Assembly (NCBI RefSeq): GCF_018883605.1
Contig: NZ_JAHLEM010000005.1
Span: 1-43,796, forward strand
Length of the DNA stretch: 43,796 nucleotides
Origin: Streptomyces niphimycinicus
GTDB taxonomy: Bacteria > Actinomycetota > Actinomycetes > Streptomycetales > Streptomycetaceae
Direction of reading: 5' to 3'
Shown: positions 7,651 to 16,582 of the stretch, one piece after another
How positions within the stretch are numbered: the first letter of the stretch is position 1
Layout: the number at the start of each line of letters is the position of its first letter
Position numbers and translations under genes: made by a program
Notes under the pieces: generated by a model
Told to the model about the DNA's origin: nothing
The model's input: the letters and a program-made list of their open reading frames with translations, nothing else
Databases searched by the model: none

Positions 7651-8448
7651 ATGGGAAGAAACCTTCAAAACGGTAAACGGCTCAGGCCGGTTGATCTGGC
7701 GCGCGGGCACGGTCTGTCCACGCAGGCGATCAGGAACTACGAGGAGACCGGTATCCTCCCGGCCGCCGGTCGCACACCCCACGGCTACCGCACCTACACC
7801 TCGCTGCACGCGGCGGCCCTTCGCGCGTTCCTCGCCCTGGTGCCCGGCCACGGCCACCAGACGGCGACATCGATCATGCGGGCCGTGAACCAGGGCTCGG
7901 CCGATGAGGCGTTCCGGCTCATCGACGAGAGCCATGCCCAGCTTCTCGAGGATCGCCGGACCCTCCAGGCCGTGGAGAGCGCCCTGCGCGACCTGGAGCG
8001 CACCCCGGCGCCCGAACCCGGCGCGGAGTCCGAACCCGGCGCGGGGCCCGGGCCGGTCGCGGTGGCCGCACCCGGCGGCACATTCATCGGGCCGCTGGCG
8101 GAGCAGCTCGGCATCGGGCCCGCGACGCTGCGCAAATGGGAGCGCGCCGGGCTGGTGCGCCCGCGCCGCGACCCGCTGACCGGGTACCGCGTCTACGACG
8201 AGGCCGCTGTACGGGACGCCCGGCTGGCCCACCAGCTCAGGCGGGGCGGCTACCTGCTGGAGCGGATCGCCCCGCTGATCGCCCAGGTGCGGGCCGCCGG
8301 AGGGCTGGAGCCGCTTCAGGCCACCCTGCGCGACTGGCACGGTCGGCTGTCCGCCCGCGGGCGGGCGCTGCTGACCGGGGCCGCGGAGCTGGAGGCGTAC
8401 CTGCGCGAGCGCGGAAGCGGACTCCTCAGCGCCATCCCCGACGACTGA
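7651..8448 (+). CDS. TioE-like MerR-family regulator with two HTH domains
   Basis: A 265-aa regulator with two MerR-type helix-turn-helix units in one chain. The first is near the N-terminus (RPVDLARGHGLSTQAIRNYE, then ETGILPAAGRTPHGYRTYT). The second is after residue 145 (PLAEQLGIGPATLRKWERAG, then LVRPRRDPLTGYRVYDEAAV). TioE-type Streptomyces regulators have this double layout, with the second unit resembling an excisionase/MerR repeat. The linker between them contains EPGAESEPGAGPGP, from an 18-bp tandem duplication. The ATG at 7651 fits the homology. It is divergent from the esterase-family gene, its likely target. Confidence 0.85.
   Translation: MGRNLQNGKRLRPVDLARGHGLSTQAIRNYEETGILPAAGRTPHGYRTYTSLHAAALRAFLALVPGHGHQTATSIMRAVNQGSADEAFRLIDESHAQLLEDRRTLQAVESALRDLERTPAPEPGAESEPGAGPGPVAVAAPGGTFIGPLAEQLGIGPATLRKWERAGLVRPRRDPLTGYRVYDEAAVRDARLAHQLRRGGYLLERIAPLIAQVRAAGGLEPLQATLRDWHGRLSARGRALLTGAAELEAYLRERGSGLLSAIPDD
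8013..8048. repeat. 18-bp tandem duplication in the regulator linker
   Basis: Two copies of an 18-bp unit, CGAACCCGGCGCGGAGTC (8013-8030) and CGAACCCGGCGCGGGGCC (8031-8048). They are in frame and encode the EPGAESEPGAGP linker between the two DNA-binding domains. Confidence 0.8.
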
Positions 8449-8483
8449 AAGGTCACTGGTGAAGAACCATCAGCTTCGATCGT

Positions 8484-9266
8484 CTACGGCCGAGTGGTTG
8501 ACGTCTCCTCGTCGTCCACGAGCGCGAGCAGCGGCCCCTGTTCGTTCTCGGGGACGTAGCCGGCGTAGTAGTCGAAGAGTGTGCGTCGCGAGATGCGTGC
8601 CGCCGCCTGGCCGTCCCGTAGCCGGATCGCCTCGAGCACTTCCTGGTGATGGTGGAGCGACTTCCGCATGAGCGCCGTGCTGTTGCCTGCGTGGGCGACC
8701 TTGTCCGAGATCAGCGAGAGGACAGCGCCCCGGACCACCTGATTGCAGACCTCGATGAGGGAGTTGCGGCTGGCCACGGCCACCGCCTCGTGGAACGCCA
8801 TGTCCGCCTTGCTGAACTCCGCGTACCCCGCCTCGATCGCCTCCGACATGACGGCGATCGTCCGCTCCATGGCGGACAGCTCCTCCTCGGACCGCAGCCG
8901 AGCCGCCAGCAGGCTCGCCGACCCGTCGAGAATCATGCGGAACGAGATCAACTCCGCCATCGAGACGTTGTCGAACTGGACGAGCCGGGTCATCTCCTTG
9001 GTCAGACCGGCCGGTGAGAACGGCAGGATCTCCGGGCCGTTCGGATCACCCGGGCGGGAGCGGACCAGGCCACTGCTCTCCAGCACCCGCAGGGCCTCGC
9101 GCACGGTGGGCCGGCTCGCCCCGAACTGGGTCACCAACTCCCGCTCGCTGGGCAGCCGTTGACCGGGCTTCAGATCACCACGCACGATCGCCTGCTCGAT
9201 CTGCTCGACGATGCGCTGGTAGAGCCGTACCGGTGAGACCTGCCGGAACTGTGCACCGTCACTCAT
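8484..9266 (-). CDS. GntR-family regulator, FadR (FCD) subfamily
   Basis: A 260-aa GntR regulator from the ATG at 9264-9266 (MSDGAQFRQVSPVRLYQRIV), preceded by GAAGGGAAGC. The winged HTH (PSERELVTQFGASRPTVREA, then LRVLESSGLV) is followed by an all-helical FCD effector domain, with metal-ligand-type residues in KADMAFHEAV and SLHHHQEVLEAI. FCD regulators usually repress catabolic operons until an acidic substrate binds. The ATG overlaps the amidase stop by 4 bp (ATGA), so both are translated from one message. FadR-like palindromes found at 10836 and 20801 are the expected targets, which makes this the likely master switch of the 9-20 kb catabolic island. Confidence 0.92.
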   Translation of the reverse strand: MSDGAQFRQVSPVRLYQRIVEQIEQAIVRGDLKPGQRLPSERELVTQFGASRPTVREALRVLESSGLVRSRPGDPNGPEILPFSPAGLTKEMTRLVQFDNVSMAELISFRMILDGSASLLAARLRSEEELSAMERTIAVMSEAIEAGYAEFSKADMAFHEAVAVASRNSLIEVCNQVVRGAVLSLISDKVAHAGNSTALMRKSLHHHQEVLEAIRLRDGQAAARISRRTLFDYYAGYVPENEQGPLLALVDDEETSTTRP

Positions 9267-10720
9267 GGCTGCTTCCCTTCGAGCGTGGTACATGTCGACT
9301 TCTCCCCGGGCTCACCGGGGACGCTGTCCGGCCAGTGCGGAACCGCCTCGGCGGGCCGGTTCTGTTCGTACCACGCCGCCGCCCTCAAGACGCCGAGATC
9401 GTCGAAGCGGCGGCCCGCGATCTGTACCCCGATGGGCCGACGGTCTACCGTAAAGCCGCAGTTGACGGTCGCCGCGGGCTGCCCCGACATGTTGTACGGC
9501 GCGGTGAAACCGATGTGGGCCATGGTTTTCGCGTCCCCCGTGAACGGCATCGGCTGCTCGGCCGGAAACGCCGCCACCGGAGCCACCGGCGAGAGCACCA
9601 GATCGTACGGGTCCGTCGCCGCCACGGTCCGCGCCTGAATGCTCATGATCTGCTGGTAGCACTGGAGCACCCTCGTGCCCGGTACGTCCGCGCCTTCCTG
9701 ACACCACCGGATGATGTGGGGGTGCACGCGCAGCCCGGCCTCGGGCGTCAGCGCGCGGAAGTCGTTCCAGGACCGCACCCGCCAGAACAGATCCAGGTCG
9801 TCCAGGAGGTCCTGGCCCATAAACGGCTCCACGGGCTCCACGACGGCGCCCGCCGCCTGAAAGACCGCGGCGGCGCGGTTCACCGCGGCGAGGATCTCGG
9901 CGTCGCACGGCTCCCCGCAGCCGGCGTCCAGGTGCACCCCCACCCGCAGGCCGCGCACCTCGCCGGCCGGTGCCGACCAGTCGATGTCCTGCGGTGGCAG
10001 GCTGGTCCAGTCCCGGGGATCCGGCCGGCTCAGGACACGCATGAACAGGGCCGCGTCCGCCACGGTGCGCGTCAGCGGACCGGCGGCGCGCCCCAGGTAC
10101 GGGGCGTCCAGCGGGATCCTCCCGTAGCTGGGCTTGAGCGTGGCGAGGCCCAGCCAGGTGCCCGGCAGCCGGATCGATCCCCCGATGTCGGTGCCCACGT
10201 GGAGTGGACCGTAGCCCGCGGCGGCCGCGGCCCCCGCACCGGAGCTGGAACCGCCCGTGGTCCAGGCGGCGTTCCAGGGGCTGCGCGAAATGCCGTGCCG
10301 GCTGGAGACCCCGGAGGAGAGCATGCCCCAGTCCGGCATCACGGTCGACCCGAGGACCACCCCGCCGGATTCGAGGACCCGCGCGGTGATGGGCGCGTCC
10401 GCCTCGGGGACGACCGGCTCGGTCCCCGCGTTGCCCGAGGGCATGGGGACACCCCTGCGGGCGACGTTCTCCTTCAGCGTCACGGGCACGCCGTCGATGG
10501 GCCCGAGCGGTTCCCCCGAGGCCCATCGGGCCTCACTGGCCTGGGCCGCCTTGCGGGACTGGTCCGGATCCCGCACCCAGAACGCGTTGAGCACACTCTC
10601 GCGCGCCTCGATGACCGACTGGACGGCGTCGTGGACCTGGACCGGCGACAACGTGCCGTCGGCGAATCGGGCCACCATCTCGACGGCCGGCATGGTGGCC
10701 GGGCCCTGTTCCGTGAGCAC
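9263..10720 (-). CDS. Amidase-signature family amidase
   Basis: A 485-aa amidase-signature hydrolase. The Ser-cisSer-Lys triad is complete: Lys83 (VTLKENV), Ser158 in TTGGSSSGAG, and the nucleophile Ser182 in GTDIGGSIR. It starts at the GTG at 10718-10720, with AAGGAGA about 9 bases upstream. It should hydrolyse a carboxamide or arylamide taken up by the neighbouring ABC importer, giving an acid plus amine for the downstream dehydrogenases. The substrate is not readable. The gene is the first of a two-gene unit with the GntR regulator, transcribed away from the transporter operon, with a shared operator between them. Confidence 0.92.
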   Translation of the reverse strand: MLTEQGPATMPAVEMVARFADGTLSPVQVHDAVQSVIEARESVLNAFWVRDPDQSRKAAQASEARWASGEPLGPIDGVPVTLKENVARRGVPMPSGNAGTEPVVPEADAPITARVLESGGVVLGSTVMPDWGMLSSGVSSRHGISRSPWNAAWTTGGSSSGAGAAAAAGYGPLHVGTDIGGSIRLPGTWLGLATLKPSYGRIPLDAPYLGRAAGPLTRTVADAALFMRVLSRPDPRDWTSLPPQDIDWSAPAGEVRGLRVGVHLDAGCGEPCDAEILAAVNRAAAVFQAAGAVVEPVEPFMGQDLLDDLDLFWRVRSWNDFRALTPEAGLRVHPHIIRWCQEGADVPGTRVLQCYQQIMSIQARTVAATDPYDLVLSPVAPVAAFPAEQPMPFTGDAKTMAHIGFTAPYNMSGQPAATVNCGFTVDRRPIGVQIAGRRFDDLGVLRAAAWYEQNRPAEAVPHWPDSVPGEPGEKSTCTTLEGKQP

Positions 10721-10740
10721 CCGCAGTCTCCTTCTCTCCC

Positions 10741-10774
10741 GGCTACCGCTGGGAGGTGCCTCCTGGCGGTAGCC
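10741..10774 (-). promoter_or_regulatory. Strong stem-loop in the amidase 5' leader
   Basis: GGCTACCGC (10741-10749) pairs perfectly with GCGGTAGCC (10766-10774). Inside, GGGAGG (10751-10756) pairs with CCTCCT (10759-10764). In the leftward transcript this hairpin lies about 20 nt before the amidase GTG, just upstream of the ribosome-binding site. It could be an attenuator, an mRNA-stability element or an operator. Confidence 0.6.
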
Positions 10775-10835
10775 GGGAAATTCGAACCCTTGACAAGAGC
10801 AATTTAAGTCGCCACGGTACCTGGCAAATGAGCTT

Positions 10836-10850
10836 ACTGGTCAGGCCAGT
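10836..10850. promoter_or_regulatory. FadR-like GntR operator, site 1
   Basis: ACTGGTCAGGCCAGT is a near-perfect palindrome (ACTGG/CCAGT arms) of the type bound by FadR-subfamily GntR proteins (CTGGTnnnACCAG-like). It lies in the 150-bp divergent region between the amidase and the transporter operon, 20 bp before the first rightward start codon. A nearly identical site occurs at 20801. A TTGACA at 10790-10795 is a possible -35, but I see no convincing -10. Confidence 0.65.
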
Positions 10851-10870
10851 CACAACGAAAGGCGGCGTTC

Positions 10871-11282
10871 ATGACGCGGGACCCTGAGGTCGTGCGGCTT
10901 GTCGTCATACCGGGTGACGGGATCGGCCCTGAGGTCGTCGCGGCGACCGTGCCCACGCTCCGGACCGCGCTGGAGGCCGAAGGCCACCGGCCCGATGTGA
11001 CCTCGTACGACTGGGGAGGCGAGCGGTACCTCCGGCAGGGCGCGGCGATGCCGGCCGATGCGGCCGACCTCGTCAGGAAGACGGACGCCGTGCTGTTCGG
11101 TGCCGTCGGACGTCCCGATGTGCCGGAGCACGAACACCTGGTGATCGTGCGCGAGAACACCGAGGGCGAGTACGTTGCGCGACGTCCGGCACCATACGGC
11201 CGACCTCGGCGGCAACGCCACCACGGCGGAGGTGACATCCGCCGTCCTGCACACGATGGAAAGCCAGGGATGGTGCGTATGA
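10871..11282 (+). pseudogene. Remnant of a tartrate/isopropylmalate-type dehydrogenase
   Basis: Three blocks of an NAD-dependent tartrate dehydrogenase/3-isopropylmalate dehydrogenase family protein are present, with the rest missing. Block 1 is the N-terminus (RLVVIPGDGIGPEVVAATV to AVLFGAVGRPDVPEHE). Block 2 is the motif HLVIVRENTEGEYV, joined in frame after loss of about 45-50 residues. Block 3 is the C-terminus (ADLGGNATTAEVTSAVL), in a different reading frame after a larger deletion at about 11174. Only about 135 of the usual 350 residues survive and most of the active site is gone. The stop of block 3 (TGA 11280-11282) overlaps the ATG of the binding-protein gene in an ATGA, which shows the intact gene once led the operon. 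Translation through block 1 runs out of frame into the binding protein's frame. Confidence 0.8.
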
Positions 11283-12793
11283 GATATACCAGGCGGCTGG
11301 TGCGGGGGACCGGGACCCTCGCGGCCACGTTCGCATGCCTGCTGCTGGCAGCCTGCTCGGCCGGGTCCACGGCATCCGGCGGCACCGGAAAGAACGCCCT
11401 GAACATCGGCCTCACCGCCGAGCCGGCCAACTTCGACTTCACCAAGACCGAAGGTGCCGCCATTTCGCAGGCACTGCTCTACAACGTCTACGAGAACCTG
11501 GTGAAGCTGGACCAGTCCGGGAAGATACGGCCGCAACTGGCCACCTCGTGGACCCTGTCCAAGGACCGCAAGACGTACACCTTCCACCTGGTGAAGAACG
11601 CCAGGTTCAGCAATGGCGCACCCTTCACGGCAAAGGACGCCGCGTTCTCCATCGAACGTGTCAGCTCCGACTGGACGATCGCGCAGAAGGCCCAGATGGA
11701 CGTCGTCGACACGGCGCGGGCGGTGTCGCCCACCGAGCTGAAGGTCACCCTGAAACGGCCGAGCAACGACTGGCTGTACCGGATGACCACCCGCGTCGGC
11801 GCGATGTTCAGCCGGACCGGCGTGGACAAGCTGGCCACCGAACCGGTGGGCACCGGTCCGTATGCGGTGAGGAAGTGGAACCGCGGCGACTCGATCACGC
11901 TCGCCCGCCGTCATGACTACTGGGGGCGCGAGCCGCACTTCGCGTCGGTCACCCTCAAGTACTTCAAGGACCCGACGGCCATGAACAACGCGCTGCTCAC
12001 GGGCACCATCAACGTGATCGGCACGATGCAGTCCCCGGATTCTCTGTACCGCTTCGCCAACAACCCGAAGTACAAGGTCATCGAGGGCACGACCAACGGC
12101 GAGGTGATCCTCTCCCTCAACAATGGCTCGGGCCCGCTGAAGCATCCGAAGGTCCGCCAGGCAGTCCGCTACGCCATCGACCACAAAGCCCTGATGGACA
12201 CCTGCTGGGCGGGCCGCGGCAAGCTCATCGGCAGCATGGTCCCGCCGACCGACCCGTGGTACCAGAACCTCACGAACGAGTATCCGTACAACCGCGACAA
12301 GGCCAGGAAGCTCCTCGAGGAGTCCGGCCAGGCCGGTCGTACGCTGCGGCTGCGGCTTCCGACGCTGCCCTATGCCACCGCATGCGGCACCGTGGTCAAG
12401 AGCCAGCTCGAACAGGCCGGGTTCAAGGTCAAGCTCGACCAACTGGAGTTCCCCGCCGCCTGGTTGACCACCGTGTTCAAGAACGCCGACTACGACATGT
12501 CCATCATCAGCCATGTGGAACCCCGCGACATGCAGGCGGTGTTCGGGAGCAAGACCTCCTACACCCGCTACGACAGCCCTGAATTCCGCGCGCTGCTGAA
12601 GAAGGCGGACCAGGGCACCCAGCAGGAGCAGATCACCGCCATGCGGGCGGCTGCCCGGCTGCTGTCCAAGGACGCCGCGGCCGACTGGCTGTTCCTGCTC
12701 CCGAACCTGATGGTGGCGAACAAGGACATCACCGGTCTGCCGGTGAACACCGTCTCCGAGTCACTGGATCTCACCGGCCTGGGCCGGTCATGA
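11279..12793 (+). CDS. ABC importer extracellular solute-binding lipoprotein (family 5)
   Basis: A 504-aa family-5 (oligopeptide/dipeptide/nickel) solute-binding protein. The N-terminus MRYTRRLVRGTGTLAATFAC is a signal peptide, followed by a lipobox LLAAC, so the mature protein is a membrane-anchored lipoprotein beginning CSAGSTASGG. Family features are LATSWTLSKDRKTYTFHLVK, the FSNGAPFTAKDAAFSIER block and VGTGPYAVRKWNRGD. I chose the ATG at 11279: it overlaps the dehydrogenase-remnant stop and has CAGGGA 8 bases before it; the in-frame ATG at 11270 is possible. It is the first gene of a complete importer (binding protein, two permeases, two ATPases). Linkage to an amidase suggests an amide or peptide-like substrate. 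Confidence 0.93.
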   Translation: MRYTRRLVRGTGTLAATFACLLLAACSAGSTASGGTGKNALNIGLTAEPANFDFTKTEGAAISQALLYNVYENLVKLDQSGKIRPQLATSWTLSKDRKTYTFHLVKNARFSNGAPFTAKDAAFSIERVSSDWTIAQKAQMDVVDTARAVSPTELKVTLKRPSNDWLYRMTTRVGAMFSRTGVDKLATEPVGTGPYAVRKWNRGDSITLARRHDYWGREPHFASVTLKYFKDPTAMNNALLTGTINVIGTMQSPDSLYRFANNPKYKVIEGTTNGEVILSLNNGSGPLKHPKVRQAVRYAIDHKALMDTCWAGRGKLIGSMVPPTDPWYQNLTNEYPYNRDKARKLLEESGQAGRTLRLRLPTLPYATACGTVVKSQLEQAGFKVKLDQLEFPAAWLTTVFKNADYDMSIISHVEPRDMQAVFGSKTSYTRYDSPEFRALLKKADQGTQQEQITAMRAAARLLSKDAAADWLFLLPNLMVANKDITGLPVNTVSESLDLTGLGRS

Positions 12794-12809
12794 AAGGCGG
12801 CCTCAACCC

Positions 12810-13760
12810 ATGATCGTCCGTCTGGCGCAGCGGATCGCGATCCTCCTGGCCAGCCTTGCCGTGAGCTCCGTCCTGGTGTTCGCGTTCATGGCGGTCCTGC
12901 CGGGGGATCCGGCGCGCGTCGCACTCGGCACCAGCGCCTCGGACACCGCGGTGGCGCAACTGCGCGAGCAGTTCGGGCTCGACCGGCCGCTCGTGGAGCA
13001 GTATCTGAGCTGGATCCACGGACTGGTGACCTTCGACCCGGGCAACTCCTACATCTCACACACGCCGATCGGCCCGCAGATCTCCGACCGCCTCCAGGTC
13101 ACCCTGTGGCTCGTCGGCACCGGGATGGTGATCGCCTGCATCGTGGCCATCCCCATGGGCATGGTCATGGCCGTGCGGCACCGCAAGCCGTCCGGGCTCA
13201 TCCTCTCGGCCCTGTCCCAGATCGGCGTGGCCGTCCCGGCCTTCCTCGCGGGCATCCTCCTGATCACCGTGTTCGCGGTGGGGCTCGGGTGGCTGCCGGC
13301 GAACGGCTGGACACCCCCGGTGGAGGATCCGGTCCTGTTCCTCAAGCAGTTGGTGCTGCCCGCGCTGTCCCTCGGCGTGGTGCAGGGGGCAGTGCTCACC
13401 CGCTATGTCCGCAGCGCCGTGCTCGATGTCCTCAGGGAGGACTATCTGCGCACCGCTCGCGCCAAGGGACTCCGTCCGACGCAGGCGCTGCTGCGGCACG
13501 GCCTGCGGAACGCGGCGGTGCCCGTGGTCACCGTCCTGGCGCTGCAACTCGCCACGCTGCTGGTGGGCGCCGTCGTCATCGAACGGGTCTTCGTCATCCC
13601 CGGGCTCGGGAGCCTGCTGCTGGACAGCGTCTCCAACCGCGACCTCATCCTGGTGCAGGACGTGGTCATGATCATCGCAACGGCGGTGCTGCTCGTGAAC
13701 TTCCTGGTGGACATCGTCTATCTGCTGATCGACCCGCGGCTGAGGGTGGGTGCGTCATGA
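12810..13760 (+). CDS. ABC importer permease, DppB/OppB type
   Basis: A 316-aa inner-membrane permease with about six transmembrane helices. It begins MIVRLAQRIAILLASLAVSS with the typical short cytoplasmic start and the first helix, then AFMAVLPGDPARVALG. The EAA-loop motif for contact with the ATPase is present as DVLREDYLRTARAKGLRPTQ. It follows the binding protein by 16 bp and its stop overlaps the next permease start (ATGA). Confidence 0.93.
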   Translation: MIVRLAQRIAILLASLAVSSVLVFAFMAVLPGDPARVALGTSASDTAVAQLREQFGLDRPLVEQYLSWIHGLVTFDPGNSYISHTPIGPQISDRLQVTLWLVGTGMVIACIVAIPMGMVMAVRHRKPSGLILSALSQIGVAVPAFLAGILLITVFAVGLGWLPANGWTPPVEDPVLFLKQLVLPALSLGVVQGAVLTRYVRSAVLDVLREDYLRTARAKGLRPTQALLRHGLRNAAVPVVTVLALQLATLLVGAVVIERVFVIPGLGSLLLDSVSNRDLILVQDVVMIIATAVLLVNFLVDIVYLLIDPRLRVGAS

Positions 13761-14635
13761 GTGCTCCGAACACCGAAGCCGCCGTCGCGTCCGCGGCGCC
13801 CGAGGGCCGTCGGCGGCGCCGCCCGGTGCCGGGCAGCCTCCTGGTGGGCGGTCTCATCGTCGTGGCCGTACTCGGCATGGCGCTGCTGTCCTTCGTGTGG
13901 ACCCCGCACGACCCGACCCTGGTGAACCCCGCGGCGCGGCTGGAGACACCGTCGTCGGAGTACTGGTTCGGCACGGACAAATTCGGCCGCGACGTGTTCA
14001 GCCAGATCATGATGGGCTCGCGCACCACACTCTTCGTCGGCTTCGTGGCGGTGGGCGTCGCCGCCCTGGTCGGAGTGGTACTGGGCATCGTCGCCGGAAT
14101 GGCGCCCGGCTGGTTCGGCGAGCTGCTCATGCGCGGCAACGACCTGATTCTCGCCTTCCCGGCGCTCCTGCTGACCATCATGTTCTCCGCCGTGTACGGC
14201 GCCGGCACGCTGGTCGCGATGATCGCCATCGGCATCGCGTCCATCCCCCATTTCGCCCGGCTGATCCGCGGCGGCACGTTGCAGGTCATGCGGACCGAAT
14301 ACGTCATCGCCGCGCGCGCGGCGGGCCGCGGACCGTTCGCGATCGCCCTGCGGCATGTCCTGCCCAACGTCAGCGGTCTCGTCATCGTGCAGGCGTCGGT
14401 CGGATTCGCCATCGCCGTACTCGCCGAAGCCGCGCTGTCCTTCCTGGGCTTCGGAACCCCGCCCCCCACACCGTCCTGGGGCCGGATGCTTCAGGAGAGC
14501 CAGGAGATGCTGTCGATCGCCCCCCGGCTCGCCGTGTTCCCGGGCATCGCGATCGCGGTGGCGGTGCTCGGATTCAATCTGCTCGGTGACGGCCTGCGCG
14601 ACCGCTTCGACCCCAAGATGGAGGACCGCCGATGA
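13757..14635 (+). CDS. ABC importer permease, DppC/OppC type
   Basis: A 292-aa permease with the OppC N-terminal cytoplasmic leader (APEGRRRRRPVPGSLLVGGL), then FGTDKFGRDVFSQIMMGSRT, a hallmark of DppC/OppC proteins. The EAA loop reads MRTEYVIAARAAGRGPFAIA. The ATG at 13757 overlaps the DppB stop, and the stop overlaps the ATPase start. It forms the membrane channel with the preceding permease. Confidence 0.93.
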   Translation: MSAPNTEAAVASAAPEGRRRRRPVPGSLLVGGLIVVAVLGMALLSFVWTPHDPTLVNPAARLETPSSEYWFGTDKFGRDVFSQIMMGSRTTLFVGFVAVGVAALVGVVLGIVAGMAPGWFGELLMRGNDLILAFPALLLTIMFSAVYGAGTLVAMIAIGIASIPHFARLIRGGTLQVMRTEYVIAARAAGRGPFAIALRHVLPNVSGLVIVQASVGFAIAVLAEAALSFLGFGTPPPTPSWGRMLQESQEMLSIAPRLAVFPGIAIAVAVLGFNLLGDGLRDRFDPKMEDRR

Positions 14636-15708
14636 CCCCGGCACCCGACACCGCACCGGCCTCCGCAGCGGGCTCCCCCGACTCTCCCGGCTCGCCCGAT
14701 GACGTATTGACCGTGCGGAACCTGGACGTCGCGGTGGGCGGCCGCAAGCTGGTCGAAGACGTCGACTTCACCATCCGGGCGGGCGAACGGGTCGGGCTGA
14801 TCGGTGAGTCGGGCTCGGGCAAGTCGCTGACCGCGCTGAGCGTCATGGGCCTGCTTCCCGAGGAGCTCCGGGCCACGGGTTCGGTGCGGCTCGCCGGAGT
14901 CGGCCACGACCTGGTGGGGGCCGACGAGGCGCGGATGTCCCGGGTGCGGGGCAAGGAGATCGCCATGGTCTTCCAGGAGCCCATGACCGCTCTGAACCCC
15001 ACGATGAAGGTCGGGCGGCAGATCGCCGAGGTACTGCTGATCCACCGGACCAGGCCCGACCGCGCGTCCGCTCGCGCCGCCGCCGTGGAACTCCTCGCCC
15101 AAGTGGGACTTCCCGATCCCGCGGTCGCCGCCGACGCCTACCCGCACCAGTTCTCCGGCGGCCAGCGGCAGCGCGTGGTGCTGGCCATCGCCCTCGCGAA
15201 CGACCCCGCGCTGCTGGTCTGCGACGAACCCACCACCGCACTCGACGTCACGGTGCAGGCGCGGGTGCTCGACCTGATCGTGCGGGGCGTCCAGGACCGC
15301 AGGTCGGCCATGCTCTTCATCACCCACGACCTGGCCGTGGTGGCCACCGCCTGCGAGCGGGTCATGGTCATGTACGGCGGGCGGGTGGTCGAGTCCGGCC
15401 CGGTCCGGGAGGTGTTCACCCGCCCCCGGCACCGCTACACCCAGGGCCTGATCGGCGCCTCCGACCTGACCGTGGTCGACGACCGCGGCCGGCTGGTCAC
15501 CATCGGCGGGTCGGTGCCGCCCGCGGGAGAGTTCCCCGCGGGATGCGTCTTCAGGAACAGATGTGCCCAGGCGACCGAGGTGTGCGCCACCCGGCCGGAA
15601 TGGGTCGCGACCGGGCCGGACTCCGGCTATGCCTGCTTCCACCCGGTGTCCGGGAGCGGCACACCCGGGACCGGCACCCCCACCAACCAGGAGGCCGGCC
15701 GTGGCTGA
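14632..15708 (+). CDS. ABC importer ATP-binding protein, DppD/OppD type
   Basis: A 358-aa ATPase. Walker A is GESGSGKS (residues about 58-65), the signature is FSGGQRQRV, Walker B is [12 protein letters not shown], and the H-loop is [11 protein letters not shown]. The C-terminal oligopeptide-transporter extension contains the cysteine-rich [18 protein letters not shown], which in OppD/DppD proteins can hold an iron-sulphur cluster. The first 25 residues ([14 protein letters not shown]) include a degenerate 9-bp repeat. Start and stop overlap the neighbouring genes. Confidence 0.94.
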   Translation: MTPAPDTAPASAAGSPDSPGSPDDVLTVRNLDVAVGGRKLVEDVDFTIRAGERVGLIGESGSGKSLTALSVMGLLPEELRATGSVRLAGVGHDLVGADEARMSRVRGKEIAMVFQEPMTALNPTMKVGRQIAEVLLIHRTRPDRASARAAAVELLAQVGLPDPAVAADAYPHQFSGGQRQRVVLAIALANDPALLVCDEPTTALDVTVQARVLDLIVRGVQDRRSAMLFITHDLAVVATACERVMVMYGGRVVESGPVREVFTRPRHRYTQGLIGASDLTVVDDRGRLVTIGGSVPPAGEFPAGCVFRNRCAQATEVCATRPEWVATGPDSGYACFHPVSGSGTPGTGTPTNQEAGRG

Positions 15709-16582
15709 GCAGCCGACCAGCGCCCCCCTCGCCCCCGGGCCGCGGACCGGACCGGCGGATGCCATCAGCGTCCGCGACGTCACCCGCGACTACCGGCGGC
15801 CTCGTACCTCGCTGCGCCACCCCAGCCCGCCGGTGCACGCGCTGCGCGGTGTCAGCTTCGCCGTCCCCGCGGGGCAACGGTTCGGCATCGTGGGCGAGTC
15901 GGGGTGCGGCAAGTCGACCCTGCTGCGGATTCTGGCCGGGCTCGACCGCCCCACCAGCGGCAGCGTCGCGATCGACGGCCGGGACATCACCGGGCTCCGG
16001 GAGAGACAGCTCCGGTTCGTCCGCGAGCGGCTCCAGCTCGTGTTCCAGGACCCGATGAGTTCGCTGGACCCGCGCATGCGCGTCGGCGACATCGTGGCCG
16101 AACCACTCGTCGCGCAGGGGCACGGGAACCGCCGGGAGCGGGTGGCCGAGCTGCTCGAGGCCGTCGGCCTGCGAGCCGACGCGGCCGACCGGTATCCGCA
16201 CCAGTTCTCCGGCGGCCAGCGGCAGCGCATCTCGATCGCACGGGCTCTGGCCCCCCGTCCGAAGATCATCGTGGCCGATGAGCCGGTGAGCGCACTGGAT
16301 GTGTCCGTACGGGCCCAGGTCCTCAACCTCATCGCCGACCTCGTCGACGAGTTGAACCTCACGCTGGTCTTCGTCTCCCACGACCTGTCCGTGGTCCGCC
16401 ATGTGTGCGACCGGGTCGCGGTCATGCACAACGGGCAGATCGTGGAGACCGGGGCCACCGAGCAGGTGTACGAGGACCCGCGGCATTCCTACACACGCAG
16501 GCTGATCTCCGCCGTTCCCACTCTGGGCAAGGCACTGTCCGGAGTGTCGGCGGCCGACCTCAACCGGGAGTACCAACCGTGA
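15701..16582 (+). CDS. ABC importer ATP-binding protein, DppF/OppF type
   Basis: A 293-aa second ATPase of the importer. The start is the GTG at 15701 ([17 protein letters not shown]), with a perfect AGGAGG six bases upstream; it overlaps the previous gene by 8 bp. Walker A is GESGCGKS, the signature FSGGQRQRI, Walker B IIVADEPVSALD, and the H-loop VFVSHDLSVV. The short C-terminus (DPRHSYTRRLISAVPTL) fits the OppF type. It should pair with the preceding ATPase to power uptake. Confidence 0.94.
   Translation: MAEQPTSAPLAPGPRTGPADAISVRDVTRDYRRPRTSLRHPSPPVHALRGVSFAVPAGQRFGIVGESGCGKSTLLRILAGLDRPTSGSVAIDGRDITGLRERQLRFVRERLQLVFQDPMSSLDPRMRVGDIVAEPLVAQGHGNRRERVAELLEAVGLRADAADRYPHQFSGGQRQRISIARALAPRPKIIVADEPVSALDVSVRAQVLNLIADLVDELNLTLVFVSHDLSVVRHVCDRVAVMHNGQIVETGATEQVYEDPRHSYTRRLISAVPTLGKALSGVSAADLNREYQP

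Noticed and set aside
10790..10820. TTGACA taken as a full sigma-70-type promoter for the importer operon
   Set aside because: The -35 is perfect but no acceptable -10 lies 16-19 bp downstream, so I mention it only as possible.
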